From: Cristatella mucedo
Taxonomy: Eukaryota > Bryozoa > Phylactolaemata > Cristatellidae
Assembly (NCBI GenBank): GCA_009760855.2
Contig: WPIO01000006.1
Location: forward strand, 1,715,501-1,779,500
Length of the DNA: 64,000 bases
Direction: 5' to 3'
Notes under the pieces: model-generated
Told to the model about the DNA's origin: nothing
Database searches by the model: none
The model's input: the letters and a program-made list of their open reading frames with translations, nothing else
Made by a program: the position numbers and the translations under genes
Shown: piece after piece, positions 45,501 through 57,500 of the stretch
How positions within the stretch are numbered: position 1 is the stretch's first letter
How the letters are laid out: every line of letters starts with the position of its first letter

Positions 45501-48500
45501 AACTATGCTGTCAGGTGTCTCAGATTTCGGGGTGGCAGTTGCAATAGGCCCCGTGGCTTTTGTCGTGATACCCAAGATCTGTATTCGGCAAGTGGTCGGT
45601 AGTTTTCGTTTTTCGTTAAAAAAAAGTATGGCACTGGCATATGTCAAATGTCAGGGATGTGCTTAAACGTGACACACTTCATATCTGGTGTGTGCATCCA
45701 TTAAGGACTTACTACGATCTGCTGGTGTTCAATAGAACCCATAAGTTGACAATTAAATCGTACTCGGCCTGGTAGCGTGAGTGTTTGCCCGAAACCTACA
45801 GGCCTGGCTACTTGTTTCAGTGCCAAATTTAAAAGGCAAGCTCCAATTAGCATCCTTAAACCGGAAGTGCAATAGGTGGTCAGGTAAGCTTAGTCTAAGG
45901 TAGGTACAGATAATCTCGGTGAGCAAGTTATACTGGTGATAGATCACCATGGTTTAGCCATCTCAGATGTCTGCCAAGACTTGTGTAATGGATATTTATA
46001 ATTAAGCTCGTTTTCTTCTCAGAAAACAGCCAGAATTTAAATTAAGCCAAGTATGTGGCCATGATGACTTTGCCTGAGGCAGCCAATCTTGAAGGGAAGA
46101 TGTTAGGTGGCCTCATTCCCATCTGATTGCTTTCTTGATACTTCCATTGACATAAATGCCTTCGCTGTGCATCTCGTAACTGTAATAAATCTGTAATGTT
46201 TCTCCTCTTCAAAGTGCTTAGTTTTAGTCTAGCCAGGCCGTCTCCGTGATGCGTGCCTTTTTATTCTAAGGTTGATGCTCTTCCTTGTGTTAGAGCAATT
46301 ATTTCGCTTGCTGCCACCAAGGATATTAGTGTGCACCGTGTACCATTACACTTAGGCTATCGTCACAGAAATGCACCGTCTTGCGATAGACACCAGAAAC
46401 GTTAGAACCGGAGGAGCAGTATCAACACTAACATAGAAAGGTATTTAATCATGGAGATGGCCAGTTCTTGACTCGGATAGAATACTTTGAAGATGAGCAA
46501 AATGCTAGGTTTATTACAATTAAGTAAATCCTTGACTTGTTAAACCCAAGTGCAATGCTGTTGTTTGAAAGCTGAGCACGATGCCCGAAATTCTTTCTCA
46601 GGGGCAAGAATGTGTTAAGTAGGTGTTATGCAGGCAAAGGTTTCCGGGGTGTTTTACACTGTAATCCTGACCAAGCAAAGAAATTTGATCGTGCTAGTAG
46701 TAGCAGAACCCCGAGCATTTAAAGGTCTCAGTGGGCCTGCAAAGCCCGAAATTTGAGCCATTAGCTATCAGCAGCTGTGCTGCGATATGAAAGTACAAAG
46801 TATGGGAAGAATGCTCTGAACTCTGCCAACCAACCGAGGTTGCGGAGGGAAGAGATAAGGTTACTATGTTAGAGTAAGCCAAGTTTTCAAAGCCGAAGTT
46901 ATTACAACACATAAACGTGATTTTCACCTTGGATATCGATCTGTCGTGCTAAAATTTTAGAGATTATTTAAAGAGTGAGCGAAAAAACTGCGATTGGCAT
47001 TAGAGGTGATGAGCACAAATAAGTCTTGGTTTCATAAGTGTCTGTCGGTTTCTCGGGTAAATTGTACTCTGTTTGTTCATGTTACTTGGTAATGTCTTCC
47101 ACCCAGTCTCCCTCCTACCGTTTCTATCAAAGACCCTGGAATGAGTCGTGGTCGACCAGCTGAACTCATATTGAAACTTTAAACCTTGCTAGTTAAGTTC
47201 CGGTCTGATTTGAGAGCTAATCACTCCACAGAGACAGAACTGCTTCGGGTGTACAATGACCTACTTAGCAATAACAATAATAATAATTATGCACTTGATA
47301 AAGGGCCCTCAGAGAACTCAAATCTCTTTCTAGATGCTTTACATTTGCTGCAAGGTGAAATGCAACTGAATGGTGAGTAATATCATGCTTGATAAACAAC
47401 ACGAATAACATAGTTAGGGGTGACATGCACAGGGTCAGCATGCAAGTGTGGTTAGTGGCAGCATGCACAGTGTCAGCACGCACAAGCACATGAAGGACGA
47501 ATCACAGGGACCCACTAAATGCTGTCCTAAATAGGTGTTTTTAAGTTCCTTTTAAATGTGGTCAGATCAGGGGATGTTCTGACGAAAGTCGGGAGTGGGT
47601 TCCAGGCTTTGGGAGCATACGAACTAAATGCACGGTCTCCAAAGGATTTGAGATTTGTACGAGGTATTTATTCGTAAACGATTCCGAAAAGCGGGTGGTA
47701 CGATGCTTGGCCTGGTGGGGAGTAGATCTGAGAGATAGGCTGGAGCCAAAGAATGAAGTGACCAAGAGTGAGCAACAAGACCTTGAAGTTGCTTGACTGG
47801 TAGCCAGCGCAGGTCGGTGAGAAGTGGTGTGATGTGGCAACTGCGACGCTCATGACAGACAAGCCTAGCTGCAGAGTTTTGCACCGGCTGTAAGCGCCTG
47901 ATTGAACATGCCTGTAGGCCAGCAAGCAGTGAGTTACATAAGTCAAGACGGGATGTCACAAATGCATGGACCAACTTAGACGTGGTATCCTTATCTAAAC
48001 AAGCCCGAATTTTAGCAATGTTGTGTAGCTGAAAGTAGACAGACTTGACTGTGGAGCTGATATGGTCGTCTAACGAGTGGTCACTTTGGAGCACGACACC
48101 TAGATTTCGAGCTGATTCAACAGGAGATATTCTGGCAGAGCCAATTTTGAGCGGCAGCCTTTCCAATTTCTGAATCACACTGGGTTTGCCCCTAACTAGT
48201 AAGTTAGTTTTATCATAGAAAATATGGTGCCATCCATGTGCGAATGTCATCAATACATGCAGCAAGGAAGTTGAGAAAATTCGAGGTGCTCGAAGGCTGG
48301 GAGGGATCAAAGCAAAGGTGCGACTGAATGTCATCCGTATAGAAGTGAAAGCCTAGATTGTGCGTGGCAATCACATCAGCAAGAGGGAGAGTATAAACCG
48401 TGAAAAGAACCGGACCTAGTACGGAGCCCTGAGGCAATGCAGGCATAATAAGGAGTATCTCTGCTTGTTCTGCTTTATCTTTCAGCAGCTTTTGATGCTA

Positions 48501-51402
48501 TCAATCACCAAGTCCTTCTTGAGTGCCTCTCGTCTCGCCTTAGCATCACTGCACTGCACTGCAATGGTTCAAGTCCTATCTCAATGGGAGATTCCAGAGT
48601 ATTGGTGTTTATGGACAAAGATTATCCAAGGAACCCCTGAAATATGGAGTACCTCAGGGCTCCGTGCTTAGTCCAGTTCTTTTGACGGTTTATACTTTCC
48701 CTTTTGCCGATGCGATTTTCAATCACAATCTAGGGTTTCACTTGTATGCGGATGACACTCAGTAGTACCTTTGCTTTGATTCCTCCAGCATATCGAAGTC
48801 TCTCAACTCCCTTGCTGCATGTATTGATAACATTCGCACATAGATGGCAGCAAATTTTCTTAAATTCAATCATGATAAAACCAACTTACCAGTTATCGGC
48901 AAACCAAATGTGATTCAGAAATTGGAAAGGCTAACGCTCAAAATCGGCTCTGCCAGCATATCTCCCTTGAATCTGCACTAAATCGAGGTGTCGTGTTCCA
49001 AAGTGACCTTTCATCGGACGGCCACATCAGCTCCACAGTCAAGTCTACCTACTTTTAGCTACATAGCATTGCTAAAATTCGGCCGTGTTTAGACAGGGAT
49101 ACCACATCTAAATTGGTCCATGCATTTGTGACATCCCGTCTTGATTTCTGTATATCACTGTTTGCTGGCCTACCGGCCTGTGCATTCGGGTGCTTACTGC
49201 TGGCGCAGAGCATTTACTGCTAGGCTTGTCTGTCATGAGCGTAGCAGTTACCACAACTCACCACTTCTCGCCGACCTGCACTGGCTCCTAGTCAAGCAAT
49301 GCATCGACTTCGAGGCTTTGTCACTCACTTTCAGGTCCCTTCATTCTTTGGCTCCAGTCTACCTATCAGATCTACTTCCCTCACCTGGCTAAGCATCAAG
49401 GCACCCGCTTTTCGGCAACTAACTGTTTAGATAAACCTCGTATAAATCTCAACTCTTGTGGAGTCCTGCGTTTAGTTCGTATGCTCCCGAAGCCTGGAAC
49501 TCACTCCCGACCTCCATCATGGCATCTCCTGACTTTTCCACATTTAAAAAGAAACTAAAAAGGCATCTATTTATGATAGCATTTAGTGGGTCCGTGTCAT
49601 CCCTTTTTTTATGTGCTTGTGTATGCTGACACTGTTGCATGCTGCCACTAAACACACTTGCATGCTGACCCTGTGCATGTCACCCCTAACCATGTCATTC
49701 TTATGTGTAGTGAGCATTAATTATACCACTAACCATTCGATCGCGCTTCCTGTGCAGCAATTGTAAAGCGCCTAGAAAGTGATTGAGTTCTCTTAGGGCG
49801 CTGTATCAAGTGTATCATTATTATTATGTAACCTGGTAATTTGGACAGCAAACTCGGATTTGCTAGGAACAATTTAGACATTTAGGAGTCACTTTTTGGC
49901 ACTACAATTTGTGGTTATCAAGCTCCGATTACAATCGGAGTTGGATCATCAGAGTTTGATGTCCACAAGAGCAGCTGCTTGATGATAATAATAGTACATT
50001 TGTTATAGGGCCATCAGAGAACTCAATCGCTTTCACCTATCGCTAATTATAGATAGATGGCCATGTAGCAGCAGTTCTTTTAACTGCAAGACAAGCAAGC
50101 CGTAGAAGACCGGCTGAACACTCTCGAAACGAATGCTGTTAATGCAGTTCGGTCAAAACTTTGCACTTAAGCCTCGGTGATTTCTTCTTTTTTCTCTCTG
50201 TAGTAAAGTCGTTTTATACCGTTGCCGTGTTTTTAGTCTCGTCGTCGTTTTTGGACTCTCCAGATTGGTGTGGTTGTGGCTATGTACATGAATGTTCGTC
50301 TGCTAAGGCAGGATCGTGAATGGGTATGGCGAGTTTTTGCAACCAGTTTGCCTATGCAGTGTTCGATCAGAATCAGACCAGGATTTATTGTGCTTGCATG
50401 CACGATGTCGAGATTGGATCAAGCGATCATCGACAGTCCTGCTTCTCACAGCTAGCACAGCTTTTCTGCTGTCGGCGTGCCTGTGCGCTTTGCATCACTA
50501 CATCGTGGAAAATCGCACCCTGCCTCTATCGCTCATCACATCGTCACCGTGGTGCCTGTAGGGAATTTTGTGAGGCACATATGTCAACCGTTGATGAGGC
50601 TTGCTTCGGCTCACGAGTCTGCAGCAGCAGCGAGAGCATCAGCTTCGGCAGCGACAGGCGAACAGCAGCAGCTACCGACGTCATTGCCGGGCCAGTCTTC
50701 CCCTGGCGGCAGTGCATCGTCGGTCGGCGGTGCTTCCCCTGCCGTCGACGCCGTGCGCTGCCTCGCTCGCTCGTGCGAGCTGCTACCGTCGCAGAACTGC
50801 TGCAGCGGCTGCGCCAAGGCCGATTGCGGTGGCCTGGCGCTCGACCTGCTGCTGCCACATTCCAAGGACGGTCGTCGCATCTTGCTGTGCGATCTCGGCG
50901 TCTACACGAAGAACCGCAACTTCCGCTTGCTACACTCGAGCAAGCGAGGCAAGAAGGAGGTGCTCGTGCCGAGCGCCGACTGTGCCTACCACAGGCAGGC
51001 GCAGCTGTGCGATGGCCTGCCCGATGCTGTCCAGCGCGACAGGCAGGCTTTCCTCGACTCGCTCATCGGCAACATTCCCAGGTGTGCTTCACTCCGTGCC
51101 GAGTCTCTCCCCCCCCCCCCCCCCCCGCAGATGGCGCTCACTGCTTGAGCATCGAAGCCGGCCATCCTGTGCTGCCGGTCAGCAATGCCCCCTTTGTCTG
51201 CCTGATCTGCCCGCCTGTTTATTAGTCGATCGTAGTATGCTGCTTCACTTGTCGGATCGTTGCTTCCGGCTCCCCATTCCGGCCCCCTTCCAGCTGCCCT
51301 CGTGCCTGTGCCGAATCCGGTCTCTGCACTGGCTGCTCTTCAGTCCTTCCTGCCAATGATTGACTGCCTGCCCCCTCAGTCTCACTATTTTTTTCTGCTC
51401 TC

Positions 51403-51483
<81 letters not shown>

Positions 51484-54457
51484 GTCCGTCTCACTCACTT
51501 TCTCTTTCCCCTGCTATCTAAAATAAAAAATATTAGCTGATTTAGCAGCCTCATTTGTATAGTGACAGAAGACCCTTTAGTTGCTATCACAATCGCTTGT
51601 GGTTAGTAATATAAAGGATCGCCCACTGAAGGATTCGAACCCACGACCTAGGTCGTGAAGAGCGAGCACCTTACTATCTCCTCACTCTCATTTCTCATTC
51701 CATCTCTCTCTCTCTCTCTCTCTCTCTTCCTGTCTTTTGTCTCTCTCTCTCCCTCCTCATATCTTCCTGTCTCCCTCCGACCCTCTCTCCCTTTCTCCTC
51801 TACCTACTCCTGCTCTACCTACTCCTACTGTTTTCTCTTGCCTGCATCCTCTCTTTCTCTTCCACTGCCCGTCTGTCTGTTTCTTTCTTCTTTTGTTCTA
51901 CTCTCAATTTTAATTCCCTCCTCACTTTTTTGCCCTTGTCTTAATCTCTCCTCTTTCTTCTCACTTATTCTCTCTCCCCCACCTCTCTCACTCTTTTTCT
52001 CTGCCCTTGCTTGCTCTCTCCCTTTCTCGTCTTGCTTTATCTCCTTACTCTCATTGTCTTGTGTTCTCCTCTTGCTGTCTTACTCTGATGCGCCGTGTTC
52101 CAGTTTATCCAAGTGGTGGCGACCCATTTCGGTTAGGGTGACTTTTACCCATATCCCTTCACTTGTTCTCCCTTCCCTGTGACTTGTTCCCACATCATCG
52201 CTGCAACGTTTGCTGTATTTACTGCATGCTTCGCTGTCCTTGAGCTTGCACTGTCTCATGCTGTTCTTGGCACATCGCCCCCTTCATTCTTTTGTTACTC
52301 AGTGTGCTCTCTTGCTGCGCTGCCAAGTCAGTCTTTGTCATTCCTCTGGTGCCTCTTCCTCTGTAGAATGCCGTCGTCTTTGGTTACTTTCGATGCATGT
52401 GACCAGAACTCTCGAGCAATTGGATTGCATGCGACAGTTGCCCAAGGTCAGTTGCAAGGGCTTCTGCTTCTGCATCGGCATTGTTTGTGAGGCAGCAGGA
52501 GCAGCAGCATTAGGAGCCTAGATTGCCGAGTTTTGATCCAAGTAATAGCAATCAATCACAGGGGTAGCTCAGCCAGTCGGCATAAGAGGCAAGCACGGCC
52601 CCCGGATGGGATACCTTTTGCCGGTGCTATGAACCACTGAAAAATGCATAGCAATCTGTGCTGAATGGTCTGAGCTGAACGTTAGAGGCTGATGTCTGCA
52701 GTAGATGACATCGAAACCTGTAGCTACTCAGCCAGCTTAAAATGGCTGCAGCTTTTTTACTTGCCGATCACCATGCCAAGTGACCCTTACGTGTGTGGTT
52801 TTGTGCACATGCTTGTCTTCGTGTGCAATTACTGGAGTGACTAGTCTGCACTGCTTTGCTTAGCCCGCAGAGTCCTGGGAAGTAAGCACCGAGGTTAGGT
52901 AGACCTTTGACATACACTGCCACTACCTTACGCATCCAGATCCAGCATCTTGCAACTACCGATGTCTTTAGAAAGCCTCGTTTTTTCATTAGTCCGACCT
53001 AACCTGTCGTCTTCTGTTGGTAGCGCACCACGGGCGTAGTTTTAATTATTGTGCTTCCTAAACTAGAACTCGGATGGCTCCACATGCATGGTTAGTAATA
53101 TTAGGTCCCTGATCCTTCTCTCTCGCTTTGTGTTAAGTGGCGCCATGGTAGCATTGGCCCCCTCTTGTGCTTTAATGCTGCCATCATTCGGCATCGGCTG
53201 CTTTGGACGGTGCCCTAAACTTCGACTCAGCGCACGTGTGCTCACTTTTGCTGCTGTGCTGCTGCAGTGCCTGCAGTCGGCGGCCTTAGCATATTTTTTG
53301 CTAATAAAATAGTGTGTAGCTAAATCATCACTCGGATTTATGAAGCTCTCAGCACACCAACTGGGTATCGTTAAGCTAGAAAGAAAGAAGAGAACGCCAT
53401 GTCGGCATCTGGTGTTGAACGCACGGCCTCCCGACACCAGAGGGCGAGGGCGGTACCAAATCACCAGTTTCGGCTGTCAGATAACGTATTTGTGCTGTCG
53501 AAATTCGACAGCTGACCTGCTGATCCCCTCGTCTCACTATGCCATTTGACCAGCTGCTGGGTCAACGCTTACCAACCATTTGACCACCGACCCTGTTTCT
53601 GCAACGTACGCAGGCCAGCCGACCTTGTGGTGATGTTGCTACTTTTGCCAACTTTGTTGGTCGCCTTCTACTTTCGAACGTCCTATGAAAGTTCATAAAT
53701 AATAATAATAATAATAATACATGGTATAGCACCCTCAGGGAACTGAATCTATTTCTAGACACTTTACAGATGCTGTATAGAAAGCATTACCAAGTGATTA
53801 GTGGTATCATCCGCAAGCAGCTCAGTGTAAGCAAGCATATAAATCGCCATCGCAATAATTCGCATCGTATAGGCATTGCGAGTCTCCTCCCTTGCAGCCG
53901 AGATGTTCCGCTGTTGTGGCTGGCAAGCCTTTGTGGGCTGGCTGGCTGGCGTACCCGGTGCCTTCCGGTCCCTGAACTCGGCGTTCCGTCTGCGGTCGCA
54001 GCTTTTCTGATGCCGTGCAGTTTGCTCGCACCCTGAGATGCCCAAGTCTTGCAGTTTTGCCACACTCTACTACCAATGCCATGCCCACGCATCACTCGAT
54101 CGTTTAGGCTGACGCCACTCGGAGTTTCAGCTCCGAGCTTGTGCAGTGGGTGGCTCGAGTAGAGTGTGTCTGTCTCTTGACCGTCGCCTCGGATCGAGTA
54201 ACTATGCCCTTCGGCAGCTTGTACCGAAGCGTGTGCTCTTTATTCAGCCCTTTTGAGCATAGACAATGTCAAGGTTTGGCGTCCTTCTCCTTTGGAAAAT
54301 CCGTGGAAAGTACGCCTAAGTAGGATTTCCTCTCACAACTCTCTCCGTCGATCCGTCGTCGGATAGCTCCTCTCGGTGGGTGTGCCCGCCAGGCCGGAGA
54401 GGCATGTCGAGCACAGGCATCCGAGTTTCACTGATTCTGCTCGGGCGACGGTGTCTG

Positions 54458-54520
<63 letters not shown>

Positions 54521-57500
54521 GCTGTCTACTGTGGCACACCTTTTCCAGCCGTCCCGATATGCTAGTGCTACGCCACGTTGCTTTGCGTCGACTGCCCTCA
54601 TGACTTAGCCACGTGCCTTGTTTTGTCGTTGTTTTGCGTGAGATGAAGTCTGTTGGTTACCGAGTGCGTACCGAAAGTGGCTCAGGCTTCGATTGCGCAA
54701 TATGGAAACTCTCCTGTGTGAAACCCACTTAGTCTTAGTGGCTTTGTGGAGTTACAGATGGAGATGTGTTGCCTTACAATTATGTAACCGTTACCATCGA
54801 ACGTTTACTCGTGCAGACGGTGCTTAGACGCGCTTAGGCACTGCTCGGCACAGCTTCGAGCTGCCGTACGCAGACACGTCGGCGCGTGGACCGTCGACCC
54901 AGCTGCCATTTATCCTTTACAGTGCCGTCTATATCCGGGTTGAGGCAGTCACCATTTGCTGAGATCGATGCTTTCATCGGCGATCACCTCATGCGCAGCC
55001 AAGGGCTGCGACCGGGCGCTATACGCAGGTGCGCTCCCCCCCCCCCGAGTGAGCTTGCCGCTGGCAGCTCGGCGACGCAAAGCCGCCGCTGCCGTCATCG
55101 TCAGGGGTCAACCGACCGCCTGAGCATCGAGCAGCCCGCTCGACCGAGCCGCTCGGCGGCACGCGAGGCAGCCGGCTCCTCCGCTGCTGTGCGTGCGACA
55201 GCCTGCGTTCCTGCTAGCTGTGCAGCGATCGGCTTTCGCTGCAGCAGCTTGCCTGTCATTTGTTTACATTGACGGCATGGATGGATGGATGAATGGATGG
55301 GCCGGAGAGGAGCCGGGGCCGAAGCGGATGCAGGCTGCCGCTGACAGGAAACGCCTCCTACCCTCGCGTGAGCGCTGCCTGAGCCATCGGCGGGCGCTCG
55401 CTCACACGGCCAGCGAGGCAACCGTGCTGTCACTGCTCTCGCACTAACGTGGCGCTGCCGCCCGCTGGGCATCACTGCTCTCGCACTAACGTGGCGCTGC
55501 CACCTCCTCGCCTTCTCTGCCGAGCGGCGAGTCCGCCGCAGCCACGAGCTCCGTGTGCTAGCCATGTGCAGTGGCGATCGCCGCCGGGTCTGCGGCTCGC
55601 TCGGCAGCGCCCACTGCCACCGATGCTGCTAGCAAGCGCTGCTCCTCCAACCGCGGTCTCGCCTGCCCCCTTCTCGCCTCCGGCTCCTCCTCCCCCCTCC
55701 TAGGTGGTCCTTTTTGTTCGCTCGAGGCGTGCCCAAGTTGTCCCTGATGTAGCTATCGCCGGCACCGGCTGCTGGGGCAGCATCTTTTTCTGCCTCGATT
55801 TTGTACGCCACGTGCTCGCGAGTCTGCACTTGGTTAGCTCTCAGGCAACAGAGGATCCGCTAACGGCAGCCTCGCTTCGGCAAGCTGCAGAACTGCCAGC
55901 TTCGGCGTGTGGCAGCCGCTGCTGCCCCTGCTGCGTGCGCTCTGCTAATTTGCATCGCTTTGCATCAGGTGGCGGTACTTTTCCGACAGTGAGACCTTGG
56001 TGTACGATGTTGCCAACAATCGGTGGTGTGGCCGGCTGCAGCGGGAACACAAAAGCAACAACACCATGTGAGCACTGAAATTGAGCAATCCCCCCCCCAG
56101 GCACCATGTTCTTGGCGATGCATCGAAATGTGAGCTGGCGGCAGCGCTTGCAGCCGAAGCTGAAGCAGATGCCCCACGGGCCCACGTTGAGCAAGGCCGG
56201 TTCATCGAAATCGCGAATGCTTTCTGTGTGTGCTGGCGTGACCAGCTGATGATCATTGCATGTCTGGGGCTGCAGCGTGCTTAGAGTGAGAACCTTCCGT
56301 CATCTGTCGAAAATTGGCAAGTGCTTTGCTCACGTGGTGGCGTGGTTTAAGCGATGGAGTGGGTTAAACTTCCGATGCTGACAAGGTGCTCCTCTGTTCT
56401 TTCTTTTCTAATGCGTGCTTGCCTCTCACCTGGTGGTGTCGAAGCACTGTGTACTATGCACTATGGTTATCTGTTCAGCCCTACTTTGCAGCTCGTGTAC
56501 TGTGTAGTAGTAGTCGTGTACTAGCTGCTCCCATTTAAGTAGTTTGAGAGAGCAGTATGTCGTGACAAGGATTCCTCAAAGAGTACTTTATACAAGTCAC
56601 TTTTGGTCAAGGAGAGTGGATTTCAAGGCTCAAGTACTGCGTTTGGGGTTCGTTACTTTTGGCAGCAAGATGACGACCCTGTGCAAACTGCGTGGCAGGT
56701 GAAGTATTTTTTTCCCAAATCTTTATTTGGTGCTGGTGTAGTGGCTTAGCCAGCCGCCTGATTTGAACCCTATAAAACTTCTATGGAGCAATAGCGACAG
56801 GTGCCAGAGGCCGGTGGTTCGGCCTACACCAGTAGCCAACCCTTTCAGTAAAACTCAGGCTCTTTGAAACGTGTTACTGTAAAAGAGACTGCACATAAAC
56901 AGTTAGCCTCTATTACCGGCCAGACAGAGGGGGGAGGGTCATAAAGACTCCTAGTGGGATGACGTCAAACTGAACGCATACACACCAGCAGCATGTGTTT
57001 GTTTTCGGGCTGTCAATAAATATTTTCACATGCTTCGCAAATGTTAGTATGCCTGGCATTGTAGAAAACCTGTAATTACCTCAACGAATTTACAGCCATT
57101 GAGAGGCCATACTGAGAGGTTTTTTGAGCCTGAGTGTAATTGGTACTAAATAAAAGAGTTCTGTCAACCTGCTTAAAAACTGGAGTGGAGTCTTCCTCTG
57201 ACATTATAGCATAAATTCCTTTACAGAATAATGCATGCGCATGAGAGATGCCGTGCCTATATGCAGCACGTCTGAAAGTGGGGCAGTCACTTGTTTTTGG
57301 TGATTTGAACGTTACGAGTCTCTGTAGTTGGTTAGCTTGCATATATTACATAAAAACCAGAGCATCAAGCCAAAAAATATGCCACTATCAAGCATTATGT
57401 CAAGTTGTCCAATTTCATCTTGCACCACTAGGTACGATTTCTGCAAATAAAAATTCGAAATTGACATTTGAGATGGCATACTAATGCAGTGAGTACAGGT

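Noticed and set aside
51655-52182. Plus-strand 175-codon Ser/Leu-rich frame, superficially membrane-like
   Set aside because: It lies in a CT-rich simple sequence between two PrimPol exons.
52550-52620. GGGGTAGCTCAGCCAGTCGGC as a tRNA gene
   Set aside because: Only the D-arm-like part is recognisable. No matching acceptor or T-arm follows.
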